64,000 bases of DNA from Dyella sp. OK004 (lineage in GTDB: Bacteria > Pseudomonadota > Gammaproteobacteria > Xanthomonadales > Rhodanobacteraceae), in assembly GCF_900114495.1 (NCBI RefSeq), contig NZ_FOZI01000003.1, positions 806,001 to 870,000 of the forward strand, written 5' to 3'. Below the pieces are notes generated by a model. That model made no database searches. It saw only the letters and a list, made by a program, of their open reading frames with translations, and was not told where the DNA came from. The translations under genes and the position numbers were made by a program. Every line of letters starts with the position of its first letter. The stretch's first letter is position 1. Shown piece after piece: positions 48,201 to 55,399 of this stretch.

Positions 48201-51200
48201 ACCCTCAATCAGATCGGCGGCGGCACCACCGTGCTGACCGGCGCTAACAACTACACCGGCGCCACCAACGTCAACGCGGGTGCGCTTTACGTCAACGGCA
48301 ACCAGGCAGCCGCCACCGGCGTCACCTCGGTTGCCAGCGGCACTACGCTGGGTGGCACCGGCACGCTAGGCGGCGCGGTGCTGATAGCCGATGGCGCCAC
48401 CCTGTCGCCGGGTGGGCTGGGTGCACCTGGCACGCTCACTATCCAGAAAGACCTCAACCTGGGCAGCGGCTCCACGCTCAACTATCGCTTCGGGCAGGCC
48501 AATACGGTGGGGGGCGCGCTCAACGATCTGGTCCAGGTGGGCGGCGATCTCAAACTGGCCGGCACGCTCAATGTACAGGTGCCGGCGGGCGGCAGCTTCG
48601 ATGCCGGCATTTATCGGGTCATCAACTACCAGGGCACGCTAACCAACAACGGGCTGACCATCGGCGCGATTCCTTCGCCCGACTTCTATCTGCAAACCTC
48701 GGTCGACAAGCAGGTCAACCTGATCAATACCCACGGTCTCACCCTCAATTACTGGGACGGCGCGGCCGGCCCGAAAGACAACGGCGCCATCAACGGCGGC
48801 GATGGCGTGTGGCAGAACTTCAAGGGCAACGACAACTGGACTGAATCCACCGGCGCGATCAACGCTCCGTTTTCGGATCGCTCTTTCGCCATCTTCACCG
48901 CCGCACCGGGCACGGTGACGGTGGACAACAGCCTGGGCAACGTCAACGTGGCCGGCATGCAGTTCGCCAGTAACGGTTACACCATCCTGGGCGATGAGAT
49001 CACGTTGGTGGGCACGGCCAGCGATCCCACGCATTCGGTCATCCGCGTGGGTGACGGCACCAGCGGCGGCGCCAGTTACGCCACGACGATCGACGCGGTG
49101 CTCACCGGCAACTCCGCCCTGGTGAAAACCGACCAAGGCACTCTGGTGCTAGGCGGGGCCAACACCTATACCGGCGGCACAGCCATCAACGGCGGCACCT
49201 TGCAGGTTTCCAGCGATGCCAACCTCGGTGACGCCGCTGGCGCGCTGAGCTTCGACCAGGGCACGCTGCGCAACACGACCAATCTCAGTACCAGCCGTGC
49301 GGTGACGCTCAATGCAGGTGGCGGCACGCTGGCGACCGCGGCAGGCACGCAACTTACGCTGACCAGCGCGATCGCCGGCGCGGGTGCGCTGACCAAGAAC
49401 GAAAGCGGCACGGTCATCCTCGCTGCCAACAATGTCTATACAGGCGGCACCACCATCAGCGGCGGCATCTTGCAGCTCGGCGGCGGCGGCGCCAGCGGCA
49501 GCATAGTTGGTGAAGTGGTCGACAACGGCACGCTAGCTTTCAACCGTTCCGACACCGCGACCTTCAACGGCGTCGTATCCGGCACGGGTGCGCTCAACCA
49601 GCTGGGCAGCGGTACCACCGTGCTCAACGGCATCCACACCTACAGCGGACTCACCACGATAACGAACGGCGCCCTGGCCGTAGGCGACGCCTCGCACGCG
49701 ACGGCTGCGCTGAACGGCGGCGGCGGCGTGCAGGTGTCAGCCAGCGGCACCCTGGGCGGCTACGGCAGCGTCACCGGCGCAGTGAACAACAACGGCACCA
49801 TCGCCGTCGCCGATGCCTTACCGGCTTTTGCCGGCAGCGCCAAAAGCGGCTTCACCATCAACGGCACGCTGACTAATACCGGCCTCGCGCAGATCGGCGG
49901 CGCCGGTATCGGCAATACGCTGAAGGTCGGCAACTACGTGGGCCAGAACGGCAGTCTCGCGCTGAATACGCATCTCGACGGCGACAATGCACCCTCCGAT
50001 CTGCTCGTCATCGACGGTGGCCGCGCCAGCGGACAGTCCGCACTCAAGATCACCAACGTGGGCGGCCTCGGCCAGGAAACACCCGGCAACGGCATCCTGG
50101 TGGTCAACACCATCAACGGCGCCACTTCCGCTGCCAATGCTTTCGTTCTGGGCGGCCGCGCCATCGCAGGCCCTTATGAGTACTCGCTGTATCGCGGCGG
50201 GCGCAACGGCGCAACGCCCGATGCGTGGTATCTGCGCACCGAGATCAAGGACAACCACGACAACGGCATCAACGTGCTGCCAGAGCCCGAACCGCAGCCG
50301 GAGCCGGAAGATCCCCGCCCCGACTATCGCCGCGAAGTATCCGACTACACCGCACTGTCGTCGATGATGCTCAACTTCGGCCGTGCCACCCTCGGTACCT
50401 TGCATGAGCGCATGGGCGAACAGGCACAACTGCCCACCGACAACGACGGCGTGAATGGCGCATGGGCACGCGTGATCGGCCAGAGCGGCAAGTGGAACGC
50501 CAGGCCCGGCGGCATCTACAACCAGGGCCCCTCCTTCGATAATAACTTCGTGGCGGTGCAGGCCGGCGGCGATCTGTTCCATGAAGAAATGGCCGACGGC
50601 TCGCGCAACCGCGGCGGCGTGTACGGTGTGGTCGGCCACAGCAACGGCAGCGTGACGCACTACGACGGCAGCCGCGCCGGCACCAACAAATTCGACGCGT
50701 ACTCCCTCGGCGGTTACTGGACCCACTACGGCGCCAGAAACTGGTACGTAGACGGCGTGATGCAAGGTACCTGGTACAACGCCAAATCCGGCTCAGGCCA
50801 ACTCGCCGACCTCAAAACCAACGCCTTCGGCTTCGCCGCCTCCGTGGAAGCCGGCTACCCGTTCCAACTGCGCAACCAGTGGACCGTGGAACCGCAAGCA
50901 CAGTTGATCTACCAGGGCGTGAGCGTCGCCCAAGCCTCCGACAGCGCCGCCGACGTCCGCTTCGGCAACGCCAACTCGGTCGCCGGCCGCGTAGGCGCAC
51001 GCGTCGCACGCACCTGGGCACTCGACGAAAACACCAAACCACGACTCGTCACCGCATGGCTACGCGGCAACGTGTGGCACGAATTCACCGCCAACCCCAT
51101 GACAGAAATTTCCTCCAACACCGGCTTCATCCCCTTCCGCTCCAACCTCAAAGGCTCGTGGTACGAACTGAGTGCCGGTGCGAATGCGCAACTGACCAAC

Positions 51201-51296
51201 ACCACCTCCATCTACGCCAACCTCGGCTACCAGAAAGGATTCAACAAAGGCATCCAGGCTGTTAGCGGGACACTGGGCGTGCGGGTGAATTGGTAA
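45237..51296 (+). CDS. Giant type Va autotransporter with PATR repeats (2,019 aa)
   Basis: An ordinary signal peptide (ALRTAMVSLVAFGALHATPSMA), not an ESPR. The passenger (about 35-1680) is beta-helical and rich in passenger-associated transport repeats such as NNTYTGGTLINGGTVQVSSD and NNYTGGTTISGGTLQLG. A block of about 464 residues is duplicated in tandem (positions 46650-49440). A PEPEPQPEPEDPRPDYRRE linker lies near 1681-1699. The C-terminal barrel (about 1710-2019) starts at SDYTALSSMMLNFGRATLGT and ends GTLGVRVNW, with the terminal aromatic residue recognised by BAM. Predicted surface adhesin or biofilm factor. GGAG precedes the ATG. Minus-strand open frames inside it are shadows. Confidence 0.94.
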   Translation: MLYVKQSHASQAALRTAMVSLVAFGALHATPSMATCATNTGTNTTNCDTSSPNPWTSVVGTGPSTASGATVNLAPGAQISTGNANAISLANNANITLGAGAIVQNNASSGAGLWNAGNNTVEFGSNGIINIAQGAQVLATGTQGNAEAINVMGSGNQIINRGVISATRAAAIWFEDRTVGASNLVDNYGTIRSLAGTNANVIGNSGRGSVTFINRAGARVEGSLSFASGNDNLTLEAGSVITGSFNGGGGTNTLTLSGGAGSSDSLAGNILNFQTLTKTGAGLWTLSGAIGSNGGGTPLSVLVQQGTLALTGNNTNFNGSIQVNAAGTLEARAQSLPPAVANNGLVRFAQPDNGTYAGSINGSGSVEKTQGGVLTLTGVNGYTGGTTIKGGTIAIGADNVIGASNGAITLDGGALSLTNSFNLSAGRAVSVTANNGTIDTAAGVTSTLSQGITGAGMLSKTGAGTLALSGNNAYAGGTTISGGTLQLGAGGTSGSVQGAINNNGTLAFNRSDTVSVGNLISGTGTVNQIGTGTTVLTANNSYTGATNVNAGALYINGDQTAATGLTTVANGATLGGTGIIGGTMTVANGGTLSPGSNTGMPGTLSIQQDLNLSSGSLLDYNFGQAGVVGGPFNDLTKVSGNLTLDGTLNVQTPPGGSFDTGIYRVISYNGTLTDNGLNIGTIPSPNFYVQTSVDKQVNLVNTNGLTLNYWDGAAGPKNDGHINGGDGVWQNFSGNDNWTDNAGTPNAPFSDRAFAIFSAAPGTVTVDNSLGNVNIAGMQVASDGYTIQGDAITLVGSASDPAHSVIRVGDGTSDGAGYTATVHSVLTGNSALVKTDLGTLVLSGNNTYTGGTLINGGTVQVSSDANLGDAAGALSFDQGTLRNTTNLNTNRAITLNAGGGTLATAAGTQLIANGAITGNGALTKSDTGTAILTANNNYTGGTTISGGTLQLGNGGMTGGVVGNVVNNGALSFDRADNVTFNGTISGSGTLNQIGGGTTVLTGANNYTGATNVNAGALYVNGNQAAATGVTSVASGTTLGGTGTLGGAVLIADGATLSPGGLGAPGTLTIQKDLNLGSGSTLNYRFGQANTVGGALNDLVQVGGDLKLAGTLNVQVPAGGSFDAGIYRVINYQGTLTNNGLTIGAIPSPDFYLQTSVDKQVNLINTHGLTLNYWDGAAGPKDNGAINGGDGVWQNFKGNDNWTESTGAINAPFSDRSFAIFTAAPGTVTVDNSLGNVNVAGMQFASNGYTILGDEITLVGTASDPTHSVIRVGDGTSGGASYATTIDAVLTGNSALVKTDQGTLVLGGANTYTGGTAINGGTLQVSSDANLGDAAGALSFDQGTLRNTTNLSTSRAVTLNAGGGTLATAAGTQLTLTSAIAGAGALTKNESGTVILAANNVYTGGTTISGGILQLGGGGASGSIVGEVVDNGTLAFNRSDTATFNGVVSGTGALNQLGSGTTVLNGIHTYSGLTTITNGALAVGDASHATAALNGGGGVQVSASGTLGGYGSVTGAVNNNGTIAVADALPAFAGSAKSGFTINGTLTNTGLAQIGGAGIGNTLKVGNYVGQNGSLALNTHLDGDNAPSDLLVIDGGRASGQSALKITNVGGLGQETPGNGILVVNTINGATSAANAFVLGGRAIAGPYEYSLYRGGRNGATPDAWYLRTEIKDNHDNGINVLPEPEPQPEPEDPRPDYRREVSDYTALSSMMLNFGRATLGTLHERMGEQAQLPTDNDGVNGAWARVIGQSGKWNARPGGIYNQGPSFDNNFVAVQAGGDLFHEEMADGSRNRGGVYGVVGHSNGSVTHYDGSRAGTNKFDAYSLGGYWTHYGARNWYVDGVMQGTWYNAKSGSGQLADLKTNAFGFAASVEAGYPFQLRNQWTVEPQAQLIYQGVSVAQASDSAADVRFGNANSVAGRVGARVARTWALDENTKPRLVTAWLRGNVWHEFTANPMTEISSNTGFIPFRSNLKGSWYELSAGANAQLTNTTSIYANLGYQKGFNKGIQAVSGTLGVRVNW
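46650..49440 (+). repeat. Tandem 1.39-kb duplication inside autotransporter 2
   Basis: Unit 1 (about 46650-48045) and unit 2 (about 48046-49440) align throughout at a spacing of 1389-1392 nt. Examples: GALYINGDQTAATG against GALYVNGNQAAATG; NYWDGAAGPK at 47361 and 48750; SSDANLGDAAGALSFDQGTL at 47821 and 49210. A truncated third unit follows. Limits are approximate. Confidence 0.9.
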
Positions 51297-51302
51297 ACCA
51301 GC

Positions 51303-51335
51303 AAAAGGGGAGGCTTGAGAAGGCCTCCCTTTTTT
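51303..51335 (+). terminator. Intrinsic terminator of autotransporter 2
   Basis: GGGAGGC (51308-51314) pairs with GCCTCCC (51323-51329), extended by A/T pairs, followed by TTTTTT; 12 bp after the stop. Confidence 0.9.
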
Positions 51336-51414
51336 CATGAAGCAGATCATGCCAACTTACGATTGGCACTTTGATGTTGGTAGCAGTCAAAGCGTTAGCA
51401 CCCAACGCTTTCTC

Positions 51415-51727
51415 AAGCACCCACCCCTCACCCCAACCCTCTCCCCGGAGGGGAGAGGGAGATGTTGCGCGTCGCAGTGGGGCAAACGCGGACCTTGAAG
51501 AAGATTGTCCCGACGTCTGACACTGGAAAAAGCGCAGCTACAGAGCACGCCGCGCGCTCTTCAGGCCATTTCTCTTTGGTTACTTTCTCTTTGGGCCAGC
51601 AAAGAGAAAGTGACCCGAGCCGCGGCAGCGGTTCGGAAGCCCGCGGCAGGCGAGCCAGAGCACGCAGACGCGACAATCGGAGCGCACCACTCTGGATCCC
51701 TGTCTGCGCAGGGATGACGAAATAGGA
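51415..51727 (+). repeat. Composite hairpin repeat, copy 4
   Basis: Same order as copy 1: CCCTCACCCC head hairpin (51424-51461), GACGTCTGACACTGGAAAAA block, central GGTTACTTTCTCTTTG / CAAAGAGAAAGTGACC hairpin (51579-51616) and tail hairpin with TCCCTGTCTGCGCAGGGATG. It occupies most of the gap 51,336-51,819. Confidence 0.85.
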
Positions 51728-51819
51728 AGCCGAGTCGCAAGCACAAACCCCCGGCGAACAGAGACATCACACCCATCACCCCAATCAGAGATACTCCCCC
51801 CACCCACGGAGCCCAAACC

Positions 51820-53256
51820 ATGACCACATTGGTTTTCGTCCACGGCTGGAGCGTCACCAACACCTCAACCTACGGCCCCCTGCCCCAACGCCTCCAGCAA
51901 CAAGCAGCCGCCAACGGCATGACACTCAACGTCACCGACCTCTGGCTCTCGGAATACGTGAGCTTCGATGACGCCGTAACCATGGCCGACCTAGTACGCG
52001 GTTTCGATCACGCACTGCGCGATCTGCATCTGATCGGCGCCAACTTCGCCTGCGTCACCCACTCCACCGGCGGGCCGGTAGTTCGCGAGTGGCTGCGCGC
52101 CCAGCGCGAGAAGCCGGGCGTCTACAGCACGATCCGCCTCAGTCATCTGATCATGCTGGCGCCGGCGAATTTCGGCTCAGCGCTGGCGCAGCTCGGCAAA
52201 GGGGTGCTGGGGCGGATGCGCTCGTGGTGGAACGGGGTGGAGCCGGGGCAGCGGATTCTGGATTGGCTGGAACAGGGAAGTGCGGCGTCGCTGTCGTTGA
52301 ACATCGACCACATCCATGGCGCCGACCCAGCTGACAAAGGACAGTTTCTGTTCGTACTCACCGGCGACCGACCGGACCGTGCGCTCTACGACCATCTCAA
52401 CAGCTACACCGGCGAAGACGGTTCGGATGGTGTGGTGCGTATCGCCGCCGCGAATCTCAATGCCTGTCACGCGGTGCTGACGCGCAAGACCAGCACCGTC
52501 AGCGGCGACACGCTGGCGCTCAATCTCACCCGCGCGCCGCGCACGGCGTTCAAACTCATTCCGGGTGCGTCGCACTCCGGCGATACGCAGGGCATCATGG
52601 CCGCCGCGCCGGCCACCACGCTGGACGCGGTATTGCGCTGCCTGCGCGTCATCGACAGCAACAGCTATACACAACTGTGCAACAGCTTCGATGCGGAGAA
52701 CGCGCAGCGCGATGCGGACAAAGTGGAGCTGGAACCGGTCGGCCCATTTTCACCACGCGTGCATATCCACGATCCACGCAGCCTGTTGATCGTGCGCCTC
52801 GCTGACGAAGCCAGTGAGCCGCTGCTGGACAGCCGCTTCCTGCTATCCGCCGGCACACCACCGAACCCGGACTGGATGCCGCAAGGCTTCATGCTCGACC
52901 GCCAGGCCAACAGCCGCACCGCCAACGTCATCTCGTTCTTTCTCAACCACGCCCTGCTCACCGGCGACGATCGTGTGGCCGACCCCACCAACAGCCGCAA
53001 GACACTGCGCGCGGCGGTCAGCGGGCACCGCCCCTATACCGCCAGCGTGCAGCCGAGCGATCTCGATGGACTGGTCCATCACGCACTGGCGGCGATGGAT
53101 GTCAGCGACGATCTGCACACTGCCTGGGGACCGCACCAGACCACTGTGCTCGACGTGGTGTTGCCGCGCAAAGTCCATGAAGGCGTGTTCCGGCTGACGC
53201 AGAAGCTGGCGCCGGAGGATTTCAGCGATCCGGTGCCTGGGCCGGTCATCGGCTAG
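51820..53256 (+). CDS. Alpha/beta-hydrolase, lipase/phospholipase-like
   Basis: 478 residues. The oxyanion-hole motif is LVFVHGWSVTNTS at 4-16; the nucleophile elbow is CVTHSTGGPVV with Ser82. HLIMLAPANFGSALAQLGKG and later DGVVRIAAANL, GASHSGD (a possible catalytic His) resemble the LCAT-like and triacylglycerol lipase group. Residues of about 310-478 form a second, unrecognised domain. No signal peptide is visible, so it is either cytoplasmic or exported by a non-Sec route. Substrate unknown. Flanked on the left by a composite repeat. Confidence 0.72.
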   Translation: MTTLVFVHGWSVTNTSTYGPLPQRLQQQAAANGMTLNVTDLWLSEYVSFDDAVTMADLVRGFDHALRDLHLIGANFACVTHSTGGPVVREWLRAQREKPGVYSTIRLSHLIMLAPANFGSALAQLGKGVLGRMRSWWNGVEPGQRILDWLEQGSAASLSLNIDHIHGADPADKGQFLFVLTGDRPDRALYDHLNSYTGEDGSDGVVRIAAANLNACHAVLTRKTSTVSGDTLALNLTRAPRTAFKLIPGASHSGDTQGIMAAAPATTLDAVLRCLRVIDSNSYTQLCNSFDAENAQRDADKVELEPVGPFSPRVHIHDPRSLLIVRLADEASEPLLDSRFLLSAGTPPNPDWMPQGFMLDRQANSRTANVISFFLNHALLTGDDRVADPTNSRKTLRAAVSGHRPYTASVQPSDLDGLVHHALAAMDVSDDLHTAWGPHQTTVLDVVLPRKVHEGVFRLTQKLAPEDFSDPVPGPVIG

Positions 53257-53278
53257 CACCGCCGACGGATCGCTGGAT

Positions 53279-54445
53279 TCACTGGCTCGGGAACTGGATC
53301 ACCACGTCGTTCAACGGCATCTGCGCGCGGCGGTGCTCGATGGGTGCCGCCTTCCACGGCTCGCCCTGCCCGAACAATTGGGCTTCGGTCTCCGGCCCCA
53401 GGAAATCGAAGCTATCGAACACGTACGGAATGCCTTCCGACCCTTCGAACGTCGCGGCGTTAGCCAGTTGGAAATGCAGATGCGGCGCGGCCGAGTTGCC
53501 GGACTGCCCCAGGTGCGCCAACGGCTGTCCGCGATGCACCTTGTCGCCAGGTTTCACCTTGAGGCTTCCGCGCTGCAAATGCGCATAGCCGGCGAATATG
53601 CCGGGGGCGATTTCCAGCATGACGTAGTTGCCGAACAGGCCATTCGTGGTGAGTGAGGATGGCTCGGGTTGCGGGCTGAGCGGCTGGTGCTCCTGCTCGT
53701 CATCGCGCGTGCTGCGCACCACGCCATCGGCGACGGCGAGCACGTCCGCGCCATAGCCGATCCAGTCGGCGTAGGTCGACTTCTGGACATCCCTCACCCC
53801 GGCTCGCATGGCGTGACCCTGCGCGTCGAGCCCCACCAGATCCAGCGCATAGCGCTGCGGGATGGTGAGCTGTCCATTCACGGCCACCAGACTGCCCCAG
53901 TGGTGCGACTGCGCCGCGCCGGGTCCCTCATGCGCTATCCAGCGACCGCCGCGCAGAGGCGCGCCGATCACCATGGGTTTTGCATCGTCCACCCGCACGG
54001 TCGCCCCATCGAGCAGGGCCACCGTCTGTTTGTCGGTGGCGAACGCCACGCGATGACGCAACACATGCGGCACCGCGGTACCCGGCGGCAAGGTGATCCA
54101 CACGTAGACCACGGCGCGTTTGCCGGGGAGGATCGATGGGGATTCATGCTCCGCCGGTGCTGGCCGGATCATCGGCGACAGCGCATTCGCATCCAGCACG
54201 AGCAGCGGCGTTTTCGCCTCGTCCCCGAAGACTTTCAGCTGCGTCGGCTTCAGCGGCCCGGTGTCGCCGTAGAAATTGGTGACATGCAGCTCGTAAGCCA
54301 GATGGGTCAGGCCGTCGCTGCCGGCAAACGCCGTGGGCGCAAAGGGCACGCGGGCCTCAACCGGGGCCAGGGCTTCCTGTGCGTGGATGGATGGCGAGCA
54401 ACAGAACAAGGCGACCCAAAGTGCCGCAACGACGCTACGAATCAT
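53279..54445 (-). CDS. M23-family (LytM-like) peptidase, periplasmic
   Basis: 388 residues from the chosen start at 54445 (MIRSVVAALWVALFCCSP), which gives a clean signal peptide; a frame extending to 54649 has no such signal. A beta-sandwich-like N-terminal half (about 25-200) is followed by the M23 domain: YGADVLAVADGVV, YAHLQRGSLKVKPGDKV, LGQSGNSAAPHLHFQLA. The HxH ligand pair is intact (HLHF), but the usual first zinc His seems replaced (PQRYALD). It could be a peptidoglycan endopeptidase or an inactive regulator. Divergent from the motor operon with 195 bp between starts. Confidence 0.85.
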   Translation of the reverse strand: MIRSVVAALWVALFCCSPSIHAQEALAPVEARVPFAPTAFAGSDGLTHLAYELHVTNFYGDTGPLKPTQLKVFGDEAKTPLLVLDANALSPMIRPAPAEHESPSILPGKRAVVYVWITLPPGTAVPHVLRHRVAFATDKQTVALLDGATVRVDDAKPMVIGAPLRGGRWIAHEGPGAAQSHHWGSLVAVNGQLTIPQRYALDLVGLDAQGHAMRAGVRDVQKSTYADWIGYGADVLAVADGVVRSTRDDEQEHQPLSPQPEPSSLTTNGLFGNYVMLEIAPGIFAGYAHLQRGSLKVKPGDKVHRGQPLAHLGQSGNSAAPHLHFQLANAATFEGSEGIPYVFDSFDFLGPETEAQLFGQGEPWKAAPIEHRRAQMPLNDVVIQFPSQ

Positions 54446-54640
54446 TCGACGTGTATCCTCTGGAGGCACTTTGACGGCGGTAGCCGCCGTCGCCTTCTGG
54501 AGTATGGCGTATCCGTTTTGGGCCGAGAACGGGCATCCCGACGACACCAGCGGACCGCCCTCCCCGGCCCCTTTCCCTGTCCCGCATTCAGCAGCCCCCG
54601 CCCCGCAGCGTGTAAACTGGTGGTTTTGACGCCAGCAGTT

Positions 54641-55399
54641 ATGGTGCAAGCTCCCCTACGTACGACGATCCGCGGCCCGACGTTCATTCGCTTATTGGCT
54701 CGCCTGACGGACGTCGACGTTCCCCCATCCAGACAAGCGCTGTCGGACCGGCTGAGCCAATGGCTCGACTGGACCCACGCCATTGCGCTGTCCACCGCGC
54801 TGGATGGCAGGCCCGCCGTGCCCCCCCCCGGCGTGCGGACCTTTGGCAGCGCCGAAGAGGACGAGTGCACTCGTGCGCGCGCCTCGCTGGCCAACACCAT
54901 CGCCGGCGACCGTCTCTTCGCCACCGCACAGCCGCAGGGATCGGAGCAGGCGCCCGCCGAGGAAGCCAGTGCGGCGGCGGTCGATTACACGGTGTTTCGT
55001 CAGCGCTATATCGCCATACAGCGCTCGATGCAGACGGCCACCGGCCATCTGCGTGGCCGCCTGCGCGACCTGCTCGCCCAGACATCGGCCGACATGGCCC
55101 GGCTTGCCGAGGTGGATGCCGCGATGGAGCTCGCCCTGAGCCCGCGCGAGCAGACACTGCTGGCCGCCGTGCCCGCTTTACTCGGGGAACACTTCGAACG
55201 TTTGCGCCAGGCCGAGCTGAAAGCGCTGACCGACGCGACGGTATCGGAAGACACCCCACCAGCCACGCCTGGCGCCTGGCTGGACACGTTTCGCAAAGAC
55301 ATACAGAGCGTATTGCTCGCCGAACTGGATGTTCGTTTTCAACCGGTCGAAGGCTTGCTCGCAGCACTTCGCACCCGCTCACTGGGACGTCATGTTTAG
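54641..55399 (+). CDS. DUF3348 protein, first gene of the motor operon
   Basis: 252 residues, no signal peptide or membrane segment. N-terminal RGPTFIRLLARLTDVDVPPS is typical of DUF3348. Much of the remainder is helical with an acidic/Ala-rich linker (about 105-125) and a central TVFRQRYIAIQRSMQTATGH run; conserved charged pairs suggest a coiled-coil cytoplasmic adaptor. It overlaps the next gene by 8 nt. Function not established. The open frame continues upstream antisense to the peptidase gene, but the DUF3348 similarity begins at this ATG. Confidence 0.82.
   Translation: MVQAPLRTTIRGPTFIRLLARLTDVDVPPSRQALSDRLSQWLDWTHAIALSTALDGRPAVPPPGVRTFGSAEEDECTRARASLANTIAGDRLFATAQPQGSEQAPAEEASAAAVDYTVFRQRYIAIQRSMQTATGHLRGRLRDLLAQTSADMARLAEVDAAMELALSPREQTLLAAVPALLGEHFERLRQAELKALTDATVSEDTPPATPGAWLDTFRKDIQSVLLAELDVRFQPVEGLLAALRTRSLGRHV

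Noticed and set aside
46221-49432. Long minus-strand open frames within autotransporter 2
   Set aside because: Same reason; their apparent repetition mirrors the tandem duplication of the sense gene.
45600-50000. CRISPR-like periodic repeats
   Set aside because: The repeats are in-frame protein repeats of a beta-helical passenger with variable spacing; no direct-repeat/spacer array or cas gene is present.
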